Positions 7,736 to 15,859 are shown, counted from the first letter of the stretch. The stretch is DNA of 35,695 nucleotides from Dyella japonica DSM 16301 (GCF_001010355.1 NZ_JPLA01000021.1:1-35695), one strand, 5' to 3'. Program-made: numbers and translations. Notes: a model not told the origin generated them from the letters alone.

Positions 7736-7766
7736 GGGCTGGCGCCTGAGCGCCGATTTCCTCCTT
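7736..7766 (-). promoter_or_regulatory. Ribosome binding site with intervening hairpin
   Basis: AAGGAGG (7766-7760) is separated from the ATG (7735-7733) by AAATC, a stem-loop GGCGC-TCAG-GCGCC (7754-7741) and AGCCC. Folding the hairpin would bring the effective spacing to about ten bases. No in-frame start codon lies closer to the Shine-Dalgarno. Confidence 0.55.
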
Positions 7767-7844
7767 GGATCGTTCCTTAACTATACAAGGCGCTGCCGTG
7801 AACGCGATGACAGCCATCCGTGCCGACCGTGCCAAAGGACAGGA

Positions 7845-7873
7845 TTGGCACGCGCGGCAGCAGGGTCTAGCGT
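7845..7873 (+). promoter_or_regulatory. Possible sigma-70 promoter for the CPBP gene
   Basis: TTGGCA (7845-7850), 17 bases, then TAGCGT (7868-7873), about 70 bases upstream of the ATG at 7945. The -10 match is only moderate. Confidence 0.35.
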
Positions 7874-7944
7874 GATCGTGTCAGCCGGCGAGGCGAAACC
7901 TGCCGGCACAACTACTCTGCGCGCGTGCGCTCTGGATCGACTCG

Positions 7945-8751
7945 ATGGACGCGAACCGCCTGACTGATTTGCCCGTTTCGCCAGCCCCATCGACCTCGCG
8001 CGCGCCGACCCCCGGTCAAGCCATCGCCCTGATCGTGCTGTATTTCGTGCTCCAGCTGGCCGTGGGCAGCGCGATCACGCTGATCGCCGGCATTGTCGGC
8101 GCATTGCGCGACGGCGGTGGACTCGGCGCGATTATTCCCATGGGTCGCCACTGGCTTGGCCAGTCGGATATGACGGCCGCGGCGGTGATCGTGACGCTGC
8201 TGATTTCCGCCTCGGTGATCGTGCACTTCGCGCGGCGCTGGTGGCCCCAACGATGGACCGAAGGCGCACCACCCGGACTGGGCTTCACATCTACTCCACA
8301 TATCGCTTTTTACGTGGCGGCGCTCGCCGCGGGCGTGATGATGCCCATCGTTGGCGGCATGCTCACGCAATGGTTGGCGCATGGGCACGAGGTGAGCCAG
8401 GACATCAAGCAACTGGGCGCCAATACCTCCCTGGCCTTGCGTCTGCCGCTGGCCTTGCTGGTGATCAGCCTGGGGCCGCTGGTGGAGGAGTTGTTGTTCC
8501 GCGGCGTACTGCTGTCGGCCGTCGCGCGCTACACCGGCAATGGCACGGCGATCGTGCTGTCAGCCTTGCTGTTTGCCTGTGTGCATCTGCCGGATCTTTC
8601 GTTCCTCTGGTACGCCCTGCCCAACCTGGCCCTGCTCGGCCTGATCCTCGGCTGGTTGCGCGTGCAGTCGGGTTCGATCTGGCCGGCCGTGGTCGCCCAT
8701 GGCATGAACAACCTGCTGGCCGTGGTCTCGTGGTTCGTGATCAGCCACTGA
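7945..8751 (+). CDS. CPBP-family intramembrane metalloprotease
   Basis: A 268-residue polytopic membrane protein of the Abi/CPBP (Rce1-like) family. The three catalytic blocks are present: EELLFRG (about residues 180-186, the Glu-Glu pair), FACVH (about 211-215) and HGMNN (about 252-256). At least six hydrophobic helices are evident. Members cleave prenylated or other membrane-embedded peptides, and many bacterial ones are linked to bacteriocin immunity or maturation; nothing nearby suggests a peptide substrate. The ATG at 7945 leads into a 25-residue polar N terminus; no strong Shine-Dalgarno is seen. The 3' end faces maf with eight bases between stops. Confidence 0.88.
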   Translation: MDANRLTDLPVSPAPSTSRAPTPGQAIALIVLYFVLQLAVGSAITLIAGIVGALRDGGGLGAIIPMGRHWLGQSDMTAAAVIVTLLISASVIVHFARRWWPQRWTEGAPPGLGFTSTPHIAFYVAALAAGVMMPIVGGMLTQWLAHGHEVSQDIKQLGANTSLALRLPLALLVISLGPLVEELLFRGVLLSAVARYTGNGTAIVLSALLFACVHLPDLSFLWYALPNLALLGLILGWLRVQSGSIWPAVVAHGMNNLLAVVSWFVISH

Positions 8752-8759
8752 GCCGCACG

Positions 8760-9329
8760 TCAGGCGGCAATCAGCGAATGCGTGCGTAGCAGTCGCGCGG
8801 TCTCGTAAATGGGCATGCCCATGACACCCGAATGGCTGCCATCCAGATGTTCGATCAGCTTGGCACCATGGCCCTGGATGCCATACGCACCGGCCTTGCC
8901 GAAGGGTTCGCCGGTGGCGATGTAGGCCGCGATGGTCGCGTTGTCCAACGGCGGCATGCTCACACGCGAAAGACTGGTATCGGACCATTCGCCTGAACGC
9001 GTCACCAGCCATACGGTAGAAATCACTTCGTGCACGCGGCCCGAGAGGCGGCGCAGCATGCTGGCGGCATCCTCGGCATCGTCGGGCTTGCCGAACACTT
9101 CGTCATCGAGCACGACTTCGGTATCCGCACCGAGCACGGCGGCACCGACCTCTTCCAGTGCAGCGAGTCCGGCGCGGGCTTTCTCGCGTGCCACGCGGCT
9201 TACGTAGTCGCGCGGCGTTTCACCCAGCAAGCGCTGCTCGGGTACATCGACATCGACAATGCGGAAGTTCACGCCGATCTGTTCGAGCAGCTGGCGACGG
9301 CGCGGCGATTGGGAGGCGAGATAGAGCAT
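8760..9329 (-). CDS. maf: Maf-family nucleotide pyrophosphatase
   Basis: A 189-residue Maf/HAM1-fold protein beginning LYLASQSPRRRQLLEQIG, the family signature, with GADTEV near residue 70 supplying the conserved catalytic Asp. Maf proteins hydrolyse non-canonical or modified NTPs such as dTTP/UTP, m7GTP or pseudo-UTP to monophosphates. The ATG at 9329 is preferred to the TTG three codons upstream. In related genomes maf usually sits next to rlmH; here the CoA-transferase and GNAT genes lie between them. It follows the CoA-transferase gene on the same strand after 30 bases and may be co-transcribed. Which Maf subfamily (YhdE or YceF type) is not certain. Confidence 0.9.
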   Translation of the reverse strand: MLYLASQSPRRRQLLEQIGVNFRIVDVDVPEQRLLGETPRDYVSRVAREKARAGLAALEEVGAAVLGADTEVVLDDEVFGKPDDAEDAASMLRRLSGRVHEVISTVWLVTRSGEWSDTSLSRVSMPPLDNATIAAYIATGEPFGKAGAYGIQGHGAKLIEHLDGSHSGVMGMPIYETARLLRTHSLIAA

Positions 9330-9359
9330 GTGCAACAACCCCGGGGGAGGCAGGAACCC

Positions 9360-10871
9360 CTAAGGTCTCATATCGCCGCTGTCGAGGAAACGCTGGTGCC
9401 ACGACAGCGCCTCCTGCAACAGATGCGGCGTGTGCTTGCCGCGGCTGTCATGCAGCGCGCGATCGACATAGTCCTGCAACATCGGGCGATAGTCCGGATG
9501 CGCGCAGCGATCGATCACCACCTTGGCGCGCTGGCGCGGCGACAGGCCGCGCAAATCGGCCAGGCCCTGCTCCGTCACGATCACCGACACGTCATGCTCC
9601 GTGTGATCGACATGGCTCACCATCGGCACGATGCACGACACCGCGCCGTTCTTGGCGGTACTGGGCGTGAGGAAGCACGACAGAAAACCATTGCGCGCGA
9701 AGTCACCCGAGCCACCGATGCCGTTGATGATGCTGGTGCCGGCGACGTGGGTGGAATTGATATTGCCGTAGATATCCGCCTCCACCATGCCATTCATGGC
9801 GATGCAGCCCAGGCGGCGCACCAGTTCCGGATGATTGGAGATCTCCTGCGTGCGCAGAATGATGCGCCGGCGGAAGAAATCGATCTTGGCCAGAAAGCGC
9901 TCGATCCCCGCCGGGCTCAGCGAGAACGACGTGGCCGACGCCACCGACAACACGTCGTTTTCAAGTAGATCGAGCATGCCGTCCTGGATCACTTCGGTGA
10001 ACGCGCTCAGTCCGCTGAAGCCGCCCTCCTGCAGCCCCGCGAGCACGGCGTTGGCGATATTGCCCACGCCGGACTGCAGCGGCAGCAGCTGCGGATGCAG
10101 CCGTCCCTTGGCGATTTCGTGACGGAAGAAATCGATCAGGTGTCCCGCGATCTGACGCGAACCATCGTCCAGCGGCGCGAACGCGCTATTGCGGTCGGGC
10201 GCATTGGTCTCCACGACGGCAATGACTTTGTCCGGATCCAGGCGCAGGTATTTTTCGCCGATGCGATCGTCCGGCTTGAGCAAGGGTATCGGCTTGCGGT
10301 GCGGCGGCAGCGCCGTGCCGTAGTAGATGTCATGCATGCCGTCCATTTCGAGCGGCTGCCAATGATTCACCTCGACGATCACCTTGTCGGCGAGATCGAG
10401 CCAGGTCTTGTTGTTGCCCACCGACGAGGACGCCAGCAGGCTGCCGTCCGGCATGATCGCGGTGGCTTCGATCACGGCCAGGTCGATCTTGCCGAAGAAG
10501 CCGAACCACGCGTATTGCGCGACATGACTGAGATGGATGTCCAGATAATCCATCTCGCCGCGATTGATGCGCGCGCGCAGCTCCGGATCGGACTGATACG
10601 GCAGGCGCAGATCGATGCCGTCGGCACGCGCCAGCGCGCCATCGAGTTCCGGTGCAGTGGACGCGCCGGTCAGCACGCGCACGCGGAACGGCTCGCCACG
10701 CTCATGCGTCGCCACCATGCGGGCGGCGAGCGCCTGAGGCACCGCTTTGGGATAGCCCGCACCGGTAAAACCGCTCATGCCGATCGTCATGCCGTGATCG
10801 ACCAGTTCAGCGGCCTTGGCGGCCGTCATGACCTTGGCGGCCAATCCTGCATGGCGGATGCGCTTGTCCAC
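9360..10871 (-). CDS. Acetyl-CoA hydrolase/CoA-transferase family protein
   Basis: A 503-residue class I CoA-transferase (acetyl-CoA hydrolase/transferase family, like succinyl-CoA:acetate and propionyl-CoA:succinate CoA-transferases). Signatures are GMTIGMSGFTGAGYPKAVP (about residues 27-45), VEADIYGNINSTHV (about 370; family members use an active-site Glu to form a glutamyl-CoA intermediate) and GIGGSGDFARNG (about 390), then a C-terminal GLADLRGLSPRQRA block. Length matches the family (about 500). The start is GTG at 10871, with AGGAG eight bases upstream. It probably links acetate, succinate or propionate CoA pools in the cytoplasm; acceptor specificity cannot be read. The gene interrupts the usual rlmH-maf neighbourhood. 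Confidence 0.88.
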   Translation of the reverse strand: MDKRIRHAGLAAKVMTAAKAAELVDHGMTIGMSGFTGAGYPKAVPQALAARMVATHERGEPFRVRVLTGASTAPELDGALARADGIDLRLPYQSDPELRARINRGEMDYLDIHLSHVAQYAWFGFFGKIDLAVIEATAIMPDGSLLASSSVGNNKTWLDLADKVIVEVNHWQPLEMDGMHDIYYGTALPPHRKPIPLLKPDDRIGEKYLRLDPDKVIAVVETNAPDRNSAFAPLDDGSRQIAGHLIDFFRHEIAKGRLHPQLLPLQSGVGNIANAVLAGLQEGGFSGLSAFTEVIQDGMLDLLENDVLSVASATSFSLSPAGIERFLAKIDFFRRRIILRTQEISNHPELVRRLGCIAMNGMVEADIYGNINSTHVAGTSIINGIGGSGDFARNGFLSCFLTPSTAKNGAVSCIVPMVSHVDHTEHDVSVIVTEQGLADLRGLSPRQRAKVVIDRCAHPDYRPMLQDYVDRALHDSRGKHTPHLLQEALSWHQRFLDSGDMRP

Positions 10872-10954
10872 GACGATGTCTCCTGCACGGCAATCTCGCG
10901 ATATTAGCGCGGGGCAACGTCAATCTCCCGGCAAGCTAGACGATGGTCGATGCA

Positions 10955-11404
10955 TCAGAAACGGATGAAATACTCGCGGAATTCATCGTCCCGCTGCCAT
11001 CCAAGGGACTCGTACAAGTGCTGTGCAGGCGTGTTGGCATGCGCTGTGGCGAGCGTCATGCCGGCTGCGCCCACGGCACGCGCGAAGTCCATCGCCTCGT
11101 GCATCAGTGCCGCAGCCACGCCGCGTCGACGTGCGTTCGGTGCGACAAAAAGATCGTTCAACAGATAGCTGCGTGACGTGCGCACCGACGAGTACATCGG
11201 ATACAGCTGAACAAATCCCGCGCCTTCGCCATCGGCGTCCAGGGCGAAGATCACGACTGAGTCATGCTGCTGGAATCGCTCGCGCAGAAAGTGCGTGGCC
11301 CGTTCGAGATCCGTCGCCTGCCCGTAGAACACGCGATACGCATCGAACAGCGGCGCCACAAGGTCGAGGTCGTGGATGGTGGCCTGGCGTACCGTGATGG
11401 ACAT
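10955..11404 (-). CDS. GNAT-family N-acetyltransferase
   Basis: A 149-residue single-domain GNAT. The acetyl-CoA pyrophosphate loop is seen as NARRRGVAAALMHEA (about residues 94-108, R-R-G-V-A), preceded by the beta-4 segment YLLNDLFV and followed by TLATAHANTPAQHLYESLGWQRDDEF, the usual C-terminal motif B. The ATG at 11404 has GGGAG six bases upstream. The acceptor could be a small amine, an aminoglycoside-like molecule or a protein N terminus; there is no evidence to choose. It lies alone between rlmH and the CoA-transferase gene on the same strand. Confidence 0.85.
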   Translation of the reverse strand: MSITVRQATIHDLDLVAPLFDAYRVFYGQATDLERATHFLRERFQQHDSVVIFALDADGEGAGFVQLYPMYSSVRTSRSYLLNDLFVAPNARRRGVAAALMHEAMDFARAVGAAGMTLATAHANTPAQHLYESLGWQRDDEFREYFIRF

Positions 11405-11514
11405 GCGCAACTCCCGCGAATCGTGTCGTTGCAACCAGTATGCGAGGCGACTCGGGGCGCGCCTATGACCACTTGCCGCGGAAAACGCGGCAGCCTGGTC
11501 GACGGCGCCCTGCT

Positions 11515-11985
11515 TTACGCGCGGTGGTAAGGATGGCCGGCCAGCAAGGTGGTAGCGCGATAGAGCTGCTCGGCCAGCACCAGCCGCACCAGCATGTGTG
11601 GCAGGGTAAGCGGCCCGAGCGACCACGACTGATCCGCACGCGCCAACACCTCGGGCGCGTGACCATCCGGTCCGCCAATCAGAAACGCGAGATCGCGGCC
11701 GGACATGCGCCACTTGGCGAGCTGGGCCGCCAGCTCCTCGCTGGACCAGGTCTTGCCGCGGCCATCGAGGGCAACCACGTGGATGTCGCGCGGCAACGCG
11801 GCCAGGATCGCCGCGCCTTCGTCCTGGATCGCGCGCGCGTCATCGCGACCCTTGCCGCGGACGCCGGGCTTGAGTTCGATCAATTCCAGCGGGAGTTCGT
11901 GCGAGAGACGCTTGCGGTATTCGGCAAAGCCTTCGGCAACCCAGGCGGGCATGCGTTCGCCGACGGCGATCAGACGGGCGCGCAT
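11515..11985 (-). CDS. rlmH: 23S rRNA pseudouridine-1915 N3-methyltransferase
   Basis: A 156-residue SPOUT-class methyltransferase that methylates pseudouridine 1915 in helix 69 of 23S rRNA on assembled 70S ribosomes. The family features are the N terminus RARLIAVGERMPAWV, FLIGGPDGHAPEV (about residues 101-113, the knotted AdoMet site), and the C-terminal LPHMLVRLVLAEQLYRA...HPYHRA, whose final residues complete the active site. Length equals E. coli RlmH (155). It follows rsfS on the same strand after 84 bases, the standard rsfS-rlmH pair. Confidence 0.96.
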   Translation of the reverse strand: MRARLIAVGERMPAWVAEGFAEYRKRLSHELPLELIELKPGVRGKGRDDARAIQDEGAAILAALPRDIHVVALDGRGKTWSSEELAAQLAKWRMSGRDLAFLIGGPDGHAPEVLARADQSWSLGPLTLPHMLVRLVLAEQLYRATTLLAGHPYHRA

Positions 11986-12069
11986 GATTCACGATCCAGA
12001 AATCGGGGAAATAAGCGGCAGGCCGCGCGCGTTGAACGGCGCACGGCTCTCGCCGCCGATGGGCGGGCA

Positions 12070-12462
12070 TCAGCCCGCGTTGGCGACTTCGGTGTCCATT
12101 TCGCGGTCACCCACCGTCCACAGCCTTTCCAGGCCGTAGAACTCGCGGATGCGCGGCAGCATGACGTGGACAATCACGTCACCCAGGTCCACCAGTACCC
12201 ATTCGGCTTCGCGCTCGCCTTCCACGCCAAGCGGCATCACGCCCGCCTGTTTGGCGAACTTGACGACTTCGTCGGCGATGGATTTCACGTGGCGCGCGGA
12301 GGTGCCGGAGGCGATGACCAGCAGATCGGCGATGGAGGTCTTGCCGCGGACGTCGATTTCACGAATGTCCTTGGCCTTCAGTTCGTCCAGCGCGTTGATG
12401 ACTTGCTGACGAACGACCGCCGTGGTGGCGGATTTGGTGCTGCGCTTGGCAGTCTGACTCAA
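12070..12462 (-). CDS. rsfS: Ribosomal silencing factor RsfS
   Basis: A 130-residue protein of the Iojap/RsfS family, which binds L14 on the 50S subunit and blocks subunit joining in starvation. The conserved core is [35 protein letters not shown] (about residues 32-66) and [29 protein letters not shown]. The start is a TTG at 12462 with GAGG nine bases upstream. Downstream is rlmH. The usual upstream partner nadD is not adjacent; it lies at 18439, beyond a six-kilobase island. Confidence 0.95.
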   Translation of the reverse strand: MSQTAKRSTKSATTAVVRQQVINALDELKAKDIREIDVRGKTSIADLLVIASGTSARHVKSIADEVVKFAKQAGVMPLGVEGEREAEWVLVDLGDVIVHVMLPRIREFYGLERLWTVGDREMDTEVANAG

Positions 12463-12509
12463 GTGCGTTTGCCTCGATGCGGGATCGACGCGCGGGATCG
12501 CGCAATACC

Positions 12510-12541
12510 AGTATACCGGACCACCTTGAAGCGCATGTCAA
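12510..12541 (-). promoter_or_regulatory. Possible promoter of rsfS-rlmH
   Basis: On the - strand TTGACA (12541-12536) and TATACT (12515-12510) are near-consensus, but the 20-base spacer is longer than normal. It lies about 50 bases upstream of the TTG start. A local promoter would be expected now that rsfS is separated from nadD. The rest of 12463-12733 shows nothing else I can name. Confidence 0.4.
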
Positions 12542-12733
12542 ACGGAAAATGCCAGATGCCGTGGCCCCGGCAGCGTCGGGCCCTCGCAAGGCGGGGTCAA
12601 ACGGCTCAAAAACGGCACTTCTTCCGGGTTTGAGCATCGCTGACCCGCAGCGGAAAAGCCTGCCGCGACATCCAACCGATACCTCCCTCACACCCGAAAA
12701 GCGGGCGCGCACGGGCAATAACGGGCAAAAAAA

Positions 12734-12759
12734 GAGGCCCTCTCCCCGGAGAGGGCCTC
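12734..12759 (-). terminator. Strong rho-independent terminator after the MXKDX-type gene
   Basis: A perfect 12-base stem (12734-12745 with 12748-12759; GAGGCCCTCTCC / GGAGAGGGCCTC) is followed on the - strand by CTTTTTTT. On the + strand it is followed by CATCATTTTTTC, so it could work both ways. It separates the small repeat-protein gene from rsfS. Confidence 0.9.
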
Positions 12760-12782
12760 ATCATTTTTTCAGCGCGACGGTA

Positions 12783-13082
12783 TCAGTGGCCGGCGGTCGA
12801 CGCGGCGGCAGGCGCGGCGCTCTTCTTGGTGTTGTGCTGCTTCTTATGGTGCTGGCTGGAATCGCTCTTCATCGAGTCGCTGCTCATCGAATCGCTCTTC
12901 ATCGCGTCGCTCTTCATCGAATCGCTGCTGGACTTCATGGCATCCGAGCTGGACTTCATCGCGTCCTTGCTGGCGTCCTGGGTCGACTGCGGCGTGGTGC
13001 TCTGTGCCATGACGGGGGACATGGCAAGGCCGAACACCACGGCGGTCGCGAAGGCGAGTACGGCGTAACGGGAAACTTTCAT
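12783..13082 (-). CDS. Small secreted repeat protein, pentapeptide MXKDX type
   Basis: A 99-residue protein with a signal peptide (residues 1 to about 26, ...SPVMA-QS) and a low-complexity mature part. Residues about 38-75 are imperfect repeats of the type D(A/S)MKS(S/D), ending in a His/Lys-rich stretch (SQHHKKQHNTKK). This resembles the described pentapeptide MXKDX repeat family of small exported proteins, whose function is unknown. The mature chain is rich in Ser, Asp, Lys and Met; exposed methionines could be oxidant or metal targets, which is speculation. ATG at 13082 with GGAG ten bases upstream; strong terminator downstream. It lies on the same strand as the sigma/DUF1109 pair but 504 bases away. 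Confidence 0.8.
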   Translation of the reverse strand: MKVSRYAVLAFATAVVFGLAMSPVMAQSTTPQSTQDASKDAMKSSSDAMKSSSDSMKSDAMKSDSMSSDSMKSDSSQHHKKQHNTKKSAAPAAASTAGH

Positions 13083-13586
13083 GGTCAGGTATCTCCAGAA
13101 GCGGTGAGGTAACCGTGCGGGGGTGCCGCACTTCCATGGAACAGCCGCCATCGTCCCTCCCGAACGACCACGGCAAACCGGCTGCGAGTACATCCGCACC
13201 GGCCACGCCGCATCAGCATTCCTGCACGATGCGAACGGTCCATCCCTGGTCCGTCAAACCACTGCCAACGGATCGCTTGATCCGCGCCCCCTTCCGGAGC
13301 GGAAGCCTATACCCATGCATGACAAGCGCAGGTGGCGTGCAGATACCGCCATTCAGTTTGAATACGGACAAACCGGCAGCAAAAAATTGCGATTGCTGCG
13401 GTGCGTGGGCCGCGCGGATGCGGTGCCCCGATACGCCTGACGGCGCCTCCCTGTCGCGGTGCGGGCCGGCCGTGGAAGCGCCACGTCAAGGGCATGCGCG
13501 ATGCGTGCTGACAGCCCCGATGTGCTGCGGCGCAACATCTGTTTTGCGCGGTCTGGCGACGCCAGTTGATTCAGTGTGTGAGCGCT
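13083..13586. other. Gene-free 504-base leader region with small hairpins
   Basis: I see no convincing gene here. On the - strand it is the upstream region of the MXKDX-type gene. It contains two adjacent stem-loops: 13269-13274 with 13279-13284 (CGGATC / GATCCG) and 13291-13296 with 13300-13305 (CTTCCG / CGGAAG). A GTAACC hexamer at 13109 points the wrong way for this gene. A long 5' leader or a small RNA is possible but unsupported. Confidence 0.4.
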
Positions 13587-14246
13587 TTATTTCAGCGCAG
13601 GCTGCAGCAGGCGCCCGCCCATCAGGGCATTGACCAGCACCACGATGGCCACCGCCATGGCGTGCGTGAGCAGGTCGGTGGCCGCCACCGCGAAGGCGTG
13701 GCAGATCTCGAGCAAGGCGGCGGAGGCCGCTGCCGACGCCAGACCTATCATGATCGCCGCCAGTACCGGGCGCAGCGGACAGGCACGACGCAGCAGCCAG
13801 ATCAACAACACCGACAGCGGCACCGAAAGACTGATGATGAAGATCAGGCAGTCGCTCGCCTCATGGAAGGCGGCGATATGCGCCGAGGGTCCCAGCCAGT
13901 CGCGCATGCAGCCCAGCCCGCTGGCGCCCACCCACAGCAACAGGCCGGGCAAGGGCAGCCAGGCCCAACGCGAGGAGCGCCCCGGCACGCCCAGCGTAAA
14001 CGCCGCCCATGCCGCGCAGACCGCCGTGATCACCGCGCCCACGCCGGCCATGGCGATATCCGGCGCGGCCTCGAAGCGGCGCATCATGTGCGTGGCGCCG
14101 TAATGCGCCAACAGCCCTGCCGCGATCACCGCCACCACCACCAGCCAGCCAAGCGTGCGCACCCACGGGGGCGGCAAGCGCCGCACCGGCAAGAGCTGGT
14201 CGCCCAGCGACTGGATCAGTGACTCGGGGAGTCGGGGTTCGGCCAT
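13587..14246 (-). CDS. DUF1109 (NrsF-type) membrane anti-sigma factor
   Basis: A 219-residue polytopic protein with about six membrane helices (roughly 31-49, 63-86, 97-110, 132-153, 158-178, 183-208), matching DUF1109. The characterised member is NrsF of Caulobacter crescentus, which holds the ECF factor SigF inactive and releases it in response to metals or oxidants through conserved cysteines. Cys77, 113, 133, 156 and 182 are present here, with 113 (GLGCMRDW) and 182 (LLEICHAF) flanking the middle helices. The start follows the sigma stop by five bases, with GGAG inside the end of the sigma gene, so the two are coupled. Role as the cognate anti-sigma is inference from family and position. 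Confidence 0.87.
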   Translation of the reverse strand: MAEPRLPESLIQSLGDQLLPVRRLPPPWVRTLGWLVVVAVIAAGLLAHYGATHMMRRFEAAPDIAMAGVGAVITAVCAAWAAFTLGVPGRSSRWAWLPLPGLLLWVGASGLGCMRDWLGPSAHIAAFHEASDCLIFIISLSVPLSVLLIWLLRRACPLRPVLAAIMIGLASAAASAALLEICHAFAVAATDLLTHAMAVAIVVLVNALMGGRLLQPALK

Positions 14247-14251
14247 GGTGC

Positions 14252-14833
14252 TCAGGATTCTCCGTGGAAACGCGACCGCAGCGCCTTGAGCGCGCGATGC
14301 AGGTTGACCTTCAGTGCGCCGGTCTGGCGCCCCGTCTCGGCGGATGCCTCCGCCAGCGATCGTTCTTTCAGACCCAGCTGCTCGATCGCCTCGCGCTGAC
14401 CCGGCGGCAGCGAGGCAATCGCGTCGTGCAGGCGCTGCGCCTCCTGCTCGCGCTCTGTCGCGGCAGTCGCATCGTCGATGTCCGGATGCATGTCGTACGC
14501 AAGCTCGTCATGCACTTCGCGGCTGCCACGGCGTCCCTGGCTGCGCAGCGCATCGATCGCACGCCGGCCGGCCAGCGCGGACAGCCACGCGTCGTATGAA
14601 CGGGAAGGATCGTAGGTGTGGCGCACCCGATGCACGGTGAGCAGGGTTTCCTGCACCACGTCGTCGAGCTGATCCACCGCCACGCCCTTGCGCCGGGCCG
14701 CGACGCGGATCAGCGGCACCGAGGCTGCCAGCACCTGTTCGTAGGCCCGCCGGTCGCCGCCTTGTGCCGCAGCCATCCACGCGGCGCGCTGGCGCTCCTG
14801 CGTGTCGCCGATGGGAGCAGCAGCGTCGCTCAC
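14252..14833 (-). CDS. ECF sigma factor, SigF/NrsF-partner type
   Basis: A sigma-70 family ECF factor of 193 residues. Region 2 runs from AAWMAAAQGGDRRAYEQVL to about DAWLSALAGRRAIDALR (VDQLDDVVQETLLTVHRVRHTYD is the core-binding and -10 segment). Region 4 is SLPPGQREAIEQLGLKERSLAEASAETGRQTGALKVNLHRALKALR. I chose the GTG at 14833 because the stretch between it and the ATG at 14911 uses codons unlike the rest (ATA, CTA, AGG) and an AGGA lies upstream. The ATG at 14911 is the alternative and would add 26 residues. It is followed by a DUF1109 anti-sigma gene and preceded by a GTAACC-N16-CGAATG promoter, identical to that of the dipZ-msrB operon, implying autoregulation. Confidence 0.9.
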   Translation of the reverse strand: MSDAAAPIGDTQERQRAAWMAAAQGGDRRAYEQVLAASVPLIRVAARRKGVAVDQLDDVVQETLLTVHRVRHTYDPSRSYDAWLSALAGRRAIDALRSQGRRGSREVHDELAYDMHPDIDDATAATEREQEAQRLHDAIASLPPGQREAIEQLGLKERSLAEASAETGRQTGALKVNLHRALKALRSRFHGES

Positions 14834-14938
14834 GGTTGAATCGATCCTGGCCCAGCGGGAAAGGACGATATCTAGACCTATGGAGTGGGTTGCGGTCAAG
14901 GTGGCGGTCATGGCGCAGCGTCGCGAGTCCTGTTGCTT

Positions 14939-14966
14939 CATTCGACGCAAGCCAGCCGCAGGTTAC
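14939..14966 (-). promoter_or_regulatory. Predicted autoregulatory promoter of the sigma/DUF1109 operon
   Basis: On the - strand GTAACC (14966-14961), 16 bases, CGAATG (14944-14939). The identical hexamers at identical spacing occur upstream of dipZ. As I recall, GTAACC-N16-CGAA is the motif reported for Caulobacter SigF, whose anti-sigma is also a DUF1109 protein. Start of transcription expected near 14932. Confidence 0.8.
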
Positions 14967-15140
14967 CTCTGGCCACCCTCGGCGCAGCCTCTCAATCGCT
15001 GCAAGCATGGACTTAAATCGCGTTGCTCCGCGGCTTTCGGAGTCATCCGATAGCCCGCCCAATCCCCTGGCTGGCCTAATACGCGCCGAGTCTGCCCCTC
15101 CCCCGCAGACCGCACGCTTTCAATCGCAAGGAATGCTCCA

Positions 15141-15836
15141 ATGAAGAAGATCCTCACGGCGATGGCGCTGGCCGCCTGCGTCGCCCCGCTAGCTGCCCAG
15201 GCCACCAACAGCAACGGCATCGGCTACACCTATGTGCAGCTCGACTACGTCAACGTGACCGGCTCGGGGCACTACGCCAAGGCAGACGGTGCGTCGCTCA
15301 GCGGTTCCTACCAGTTCGCCGACAATTTCCACGTGTTCGGCCGCTACAGCGACCTGCGCTCGCCCACCTATTCCAGCAGCGACTATGTTTCGGGCTATAC
15401 CTACGGCTCCAGTGACAAGTTCAAGGCGCGTCCGTGGTCGCTGGGCATGGGCTATGCCGCTTCCATCGGCTCGCAGGCCGACTGGGTGACCCAGGTGTCG
15501 TACACGCACGATCGCGTCAGCGACCATTACTGCGACTGGCTCACGGCGGGCGCCTACTCGGCACGCCGCTGCGGCAGCGTCGGCACCAACGGCGACCTCT
15601 GGGCGATCAACACCGGCGTGATGGGCCGCGTGATCGACCGCCTGGTCGCCAGTGCCTATATCGGCTACAGCAACGGCGGGCGCTACAGCCATGGCGGCCC
15701 GGGCATCCTGGGCAATGTGTTTGCCGACTTCGGCCTGGTCTACAGCTTCAATCCGACCTGGGCGCTGCACGGCGGCGTGCGCGTCAACAACGACGGCACC
15801 GAGAACATCACGCTGGGCGCGCGCGCCAGCTTCTGA
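15141..15836 (+). CDS. Small outer-membrane beta-barrel protein
   Basis: A 231-residue protein with a signal peptide (residues 1-22, ...LAAQA-TN) and a chain of alternating hydrophobic/aromatic strands typical of an eight- to ten-stranded barrel (YVQLDYVNV, LSGSYQFADNFHVFGRYSDL, WSLGMGYAASI, VTQVSYTHDRV, RLVASAYIGYS, ALHGGVRVN, ITLGARASF). It ends in Phe, the usual Bam recognition residue. Two cysteines (HYCDW and RRCGS) could form an extracellular-loop disulfide. Start at 15141 with AAGGA eight bases upstream. It is transcribed divergently from the sigma operon and ends at a clear terminator. No GTAACC-type promoter is seen for it. Function unknown; not a recognised OmpA or porin. Confidence 0.8.
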   Translation: MKKILTAMALAACVAPLAAQATNSNGIGYTYVQLDYVNVTGSGHYAKADGASLSGSYQFADNFHVFGRYSDLRSPTYSSSDYVSGYTYGSSDKFKARPWSLGMGYAASIGSQADWVTQVSYTHDRVSDHYCDWLTAGAYSARRCGSVGTNGDLWAINTGVMGRVIDRLVASAYIGYSNGGRYSHGGPGILGNVFADFGLVYSFNPTWALHGGVRVNNDGTENITLGARASF

Positions 15837-15859
15837 TTGTTGCCGCCAGGCAAGCCACG

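Noticed and set aside
7845..7860. TTGGCACG as a sigma-54 promoter
   Set aside because: The GC dinucleotide required at the -12 position is not at the correct distance.
13109..13134. A further GTAACC hexamer near the MXKDX-type gene
   Set aside because: It is on the + strand, pointing away from the gene, and the bases 16 positions on are CTTCCA rather than CGAA.
14834..14911. ATG at 14911 as the start of the second sigma factor
   Set aside because: The added codons include several rare in this genome and the Shine-Dalgarno spacing is poor; the GTG at 14833 fits better, though the longer form cannot be excluded.
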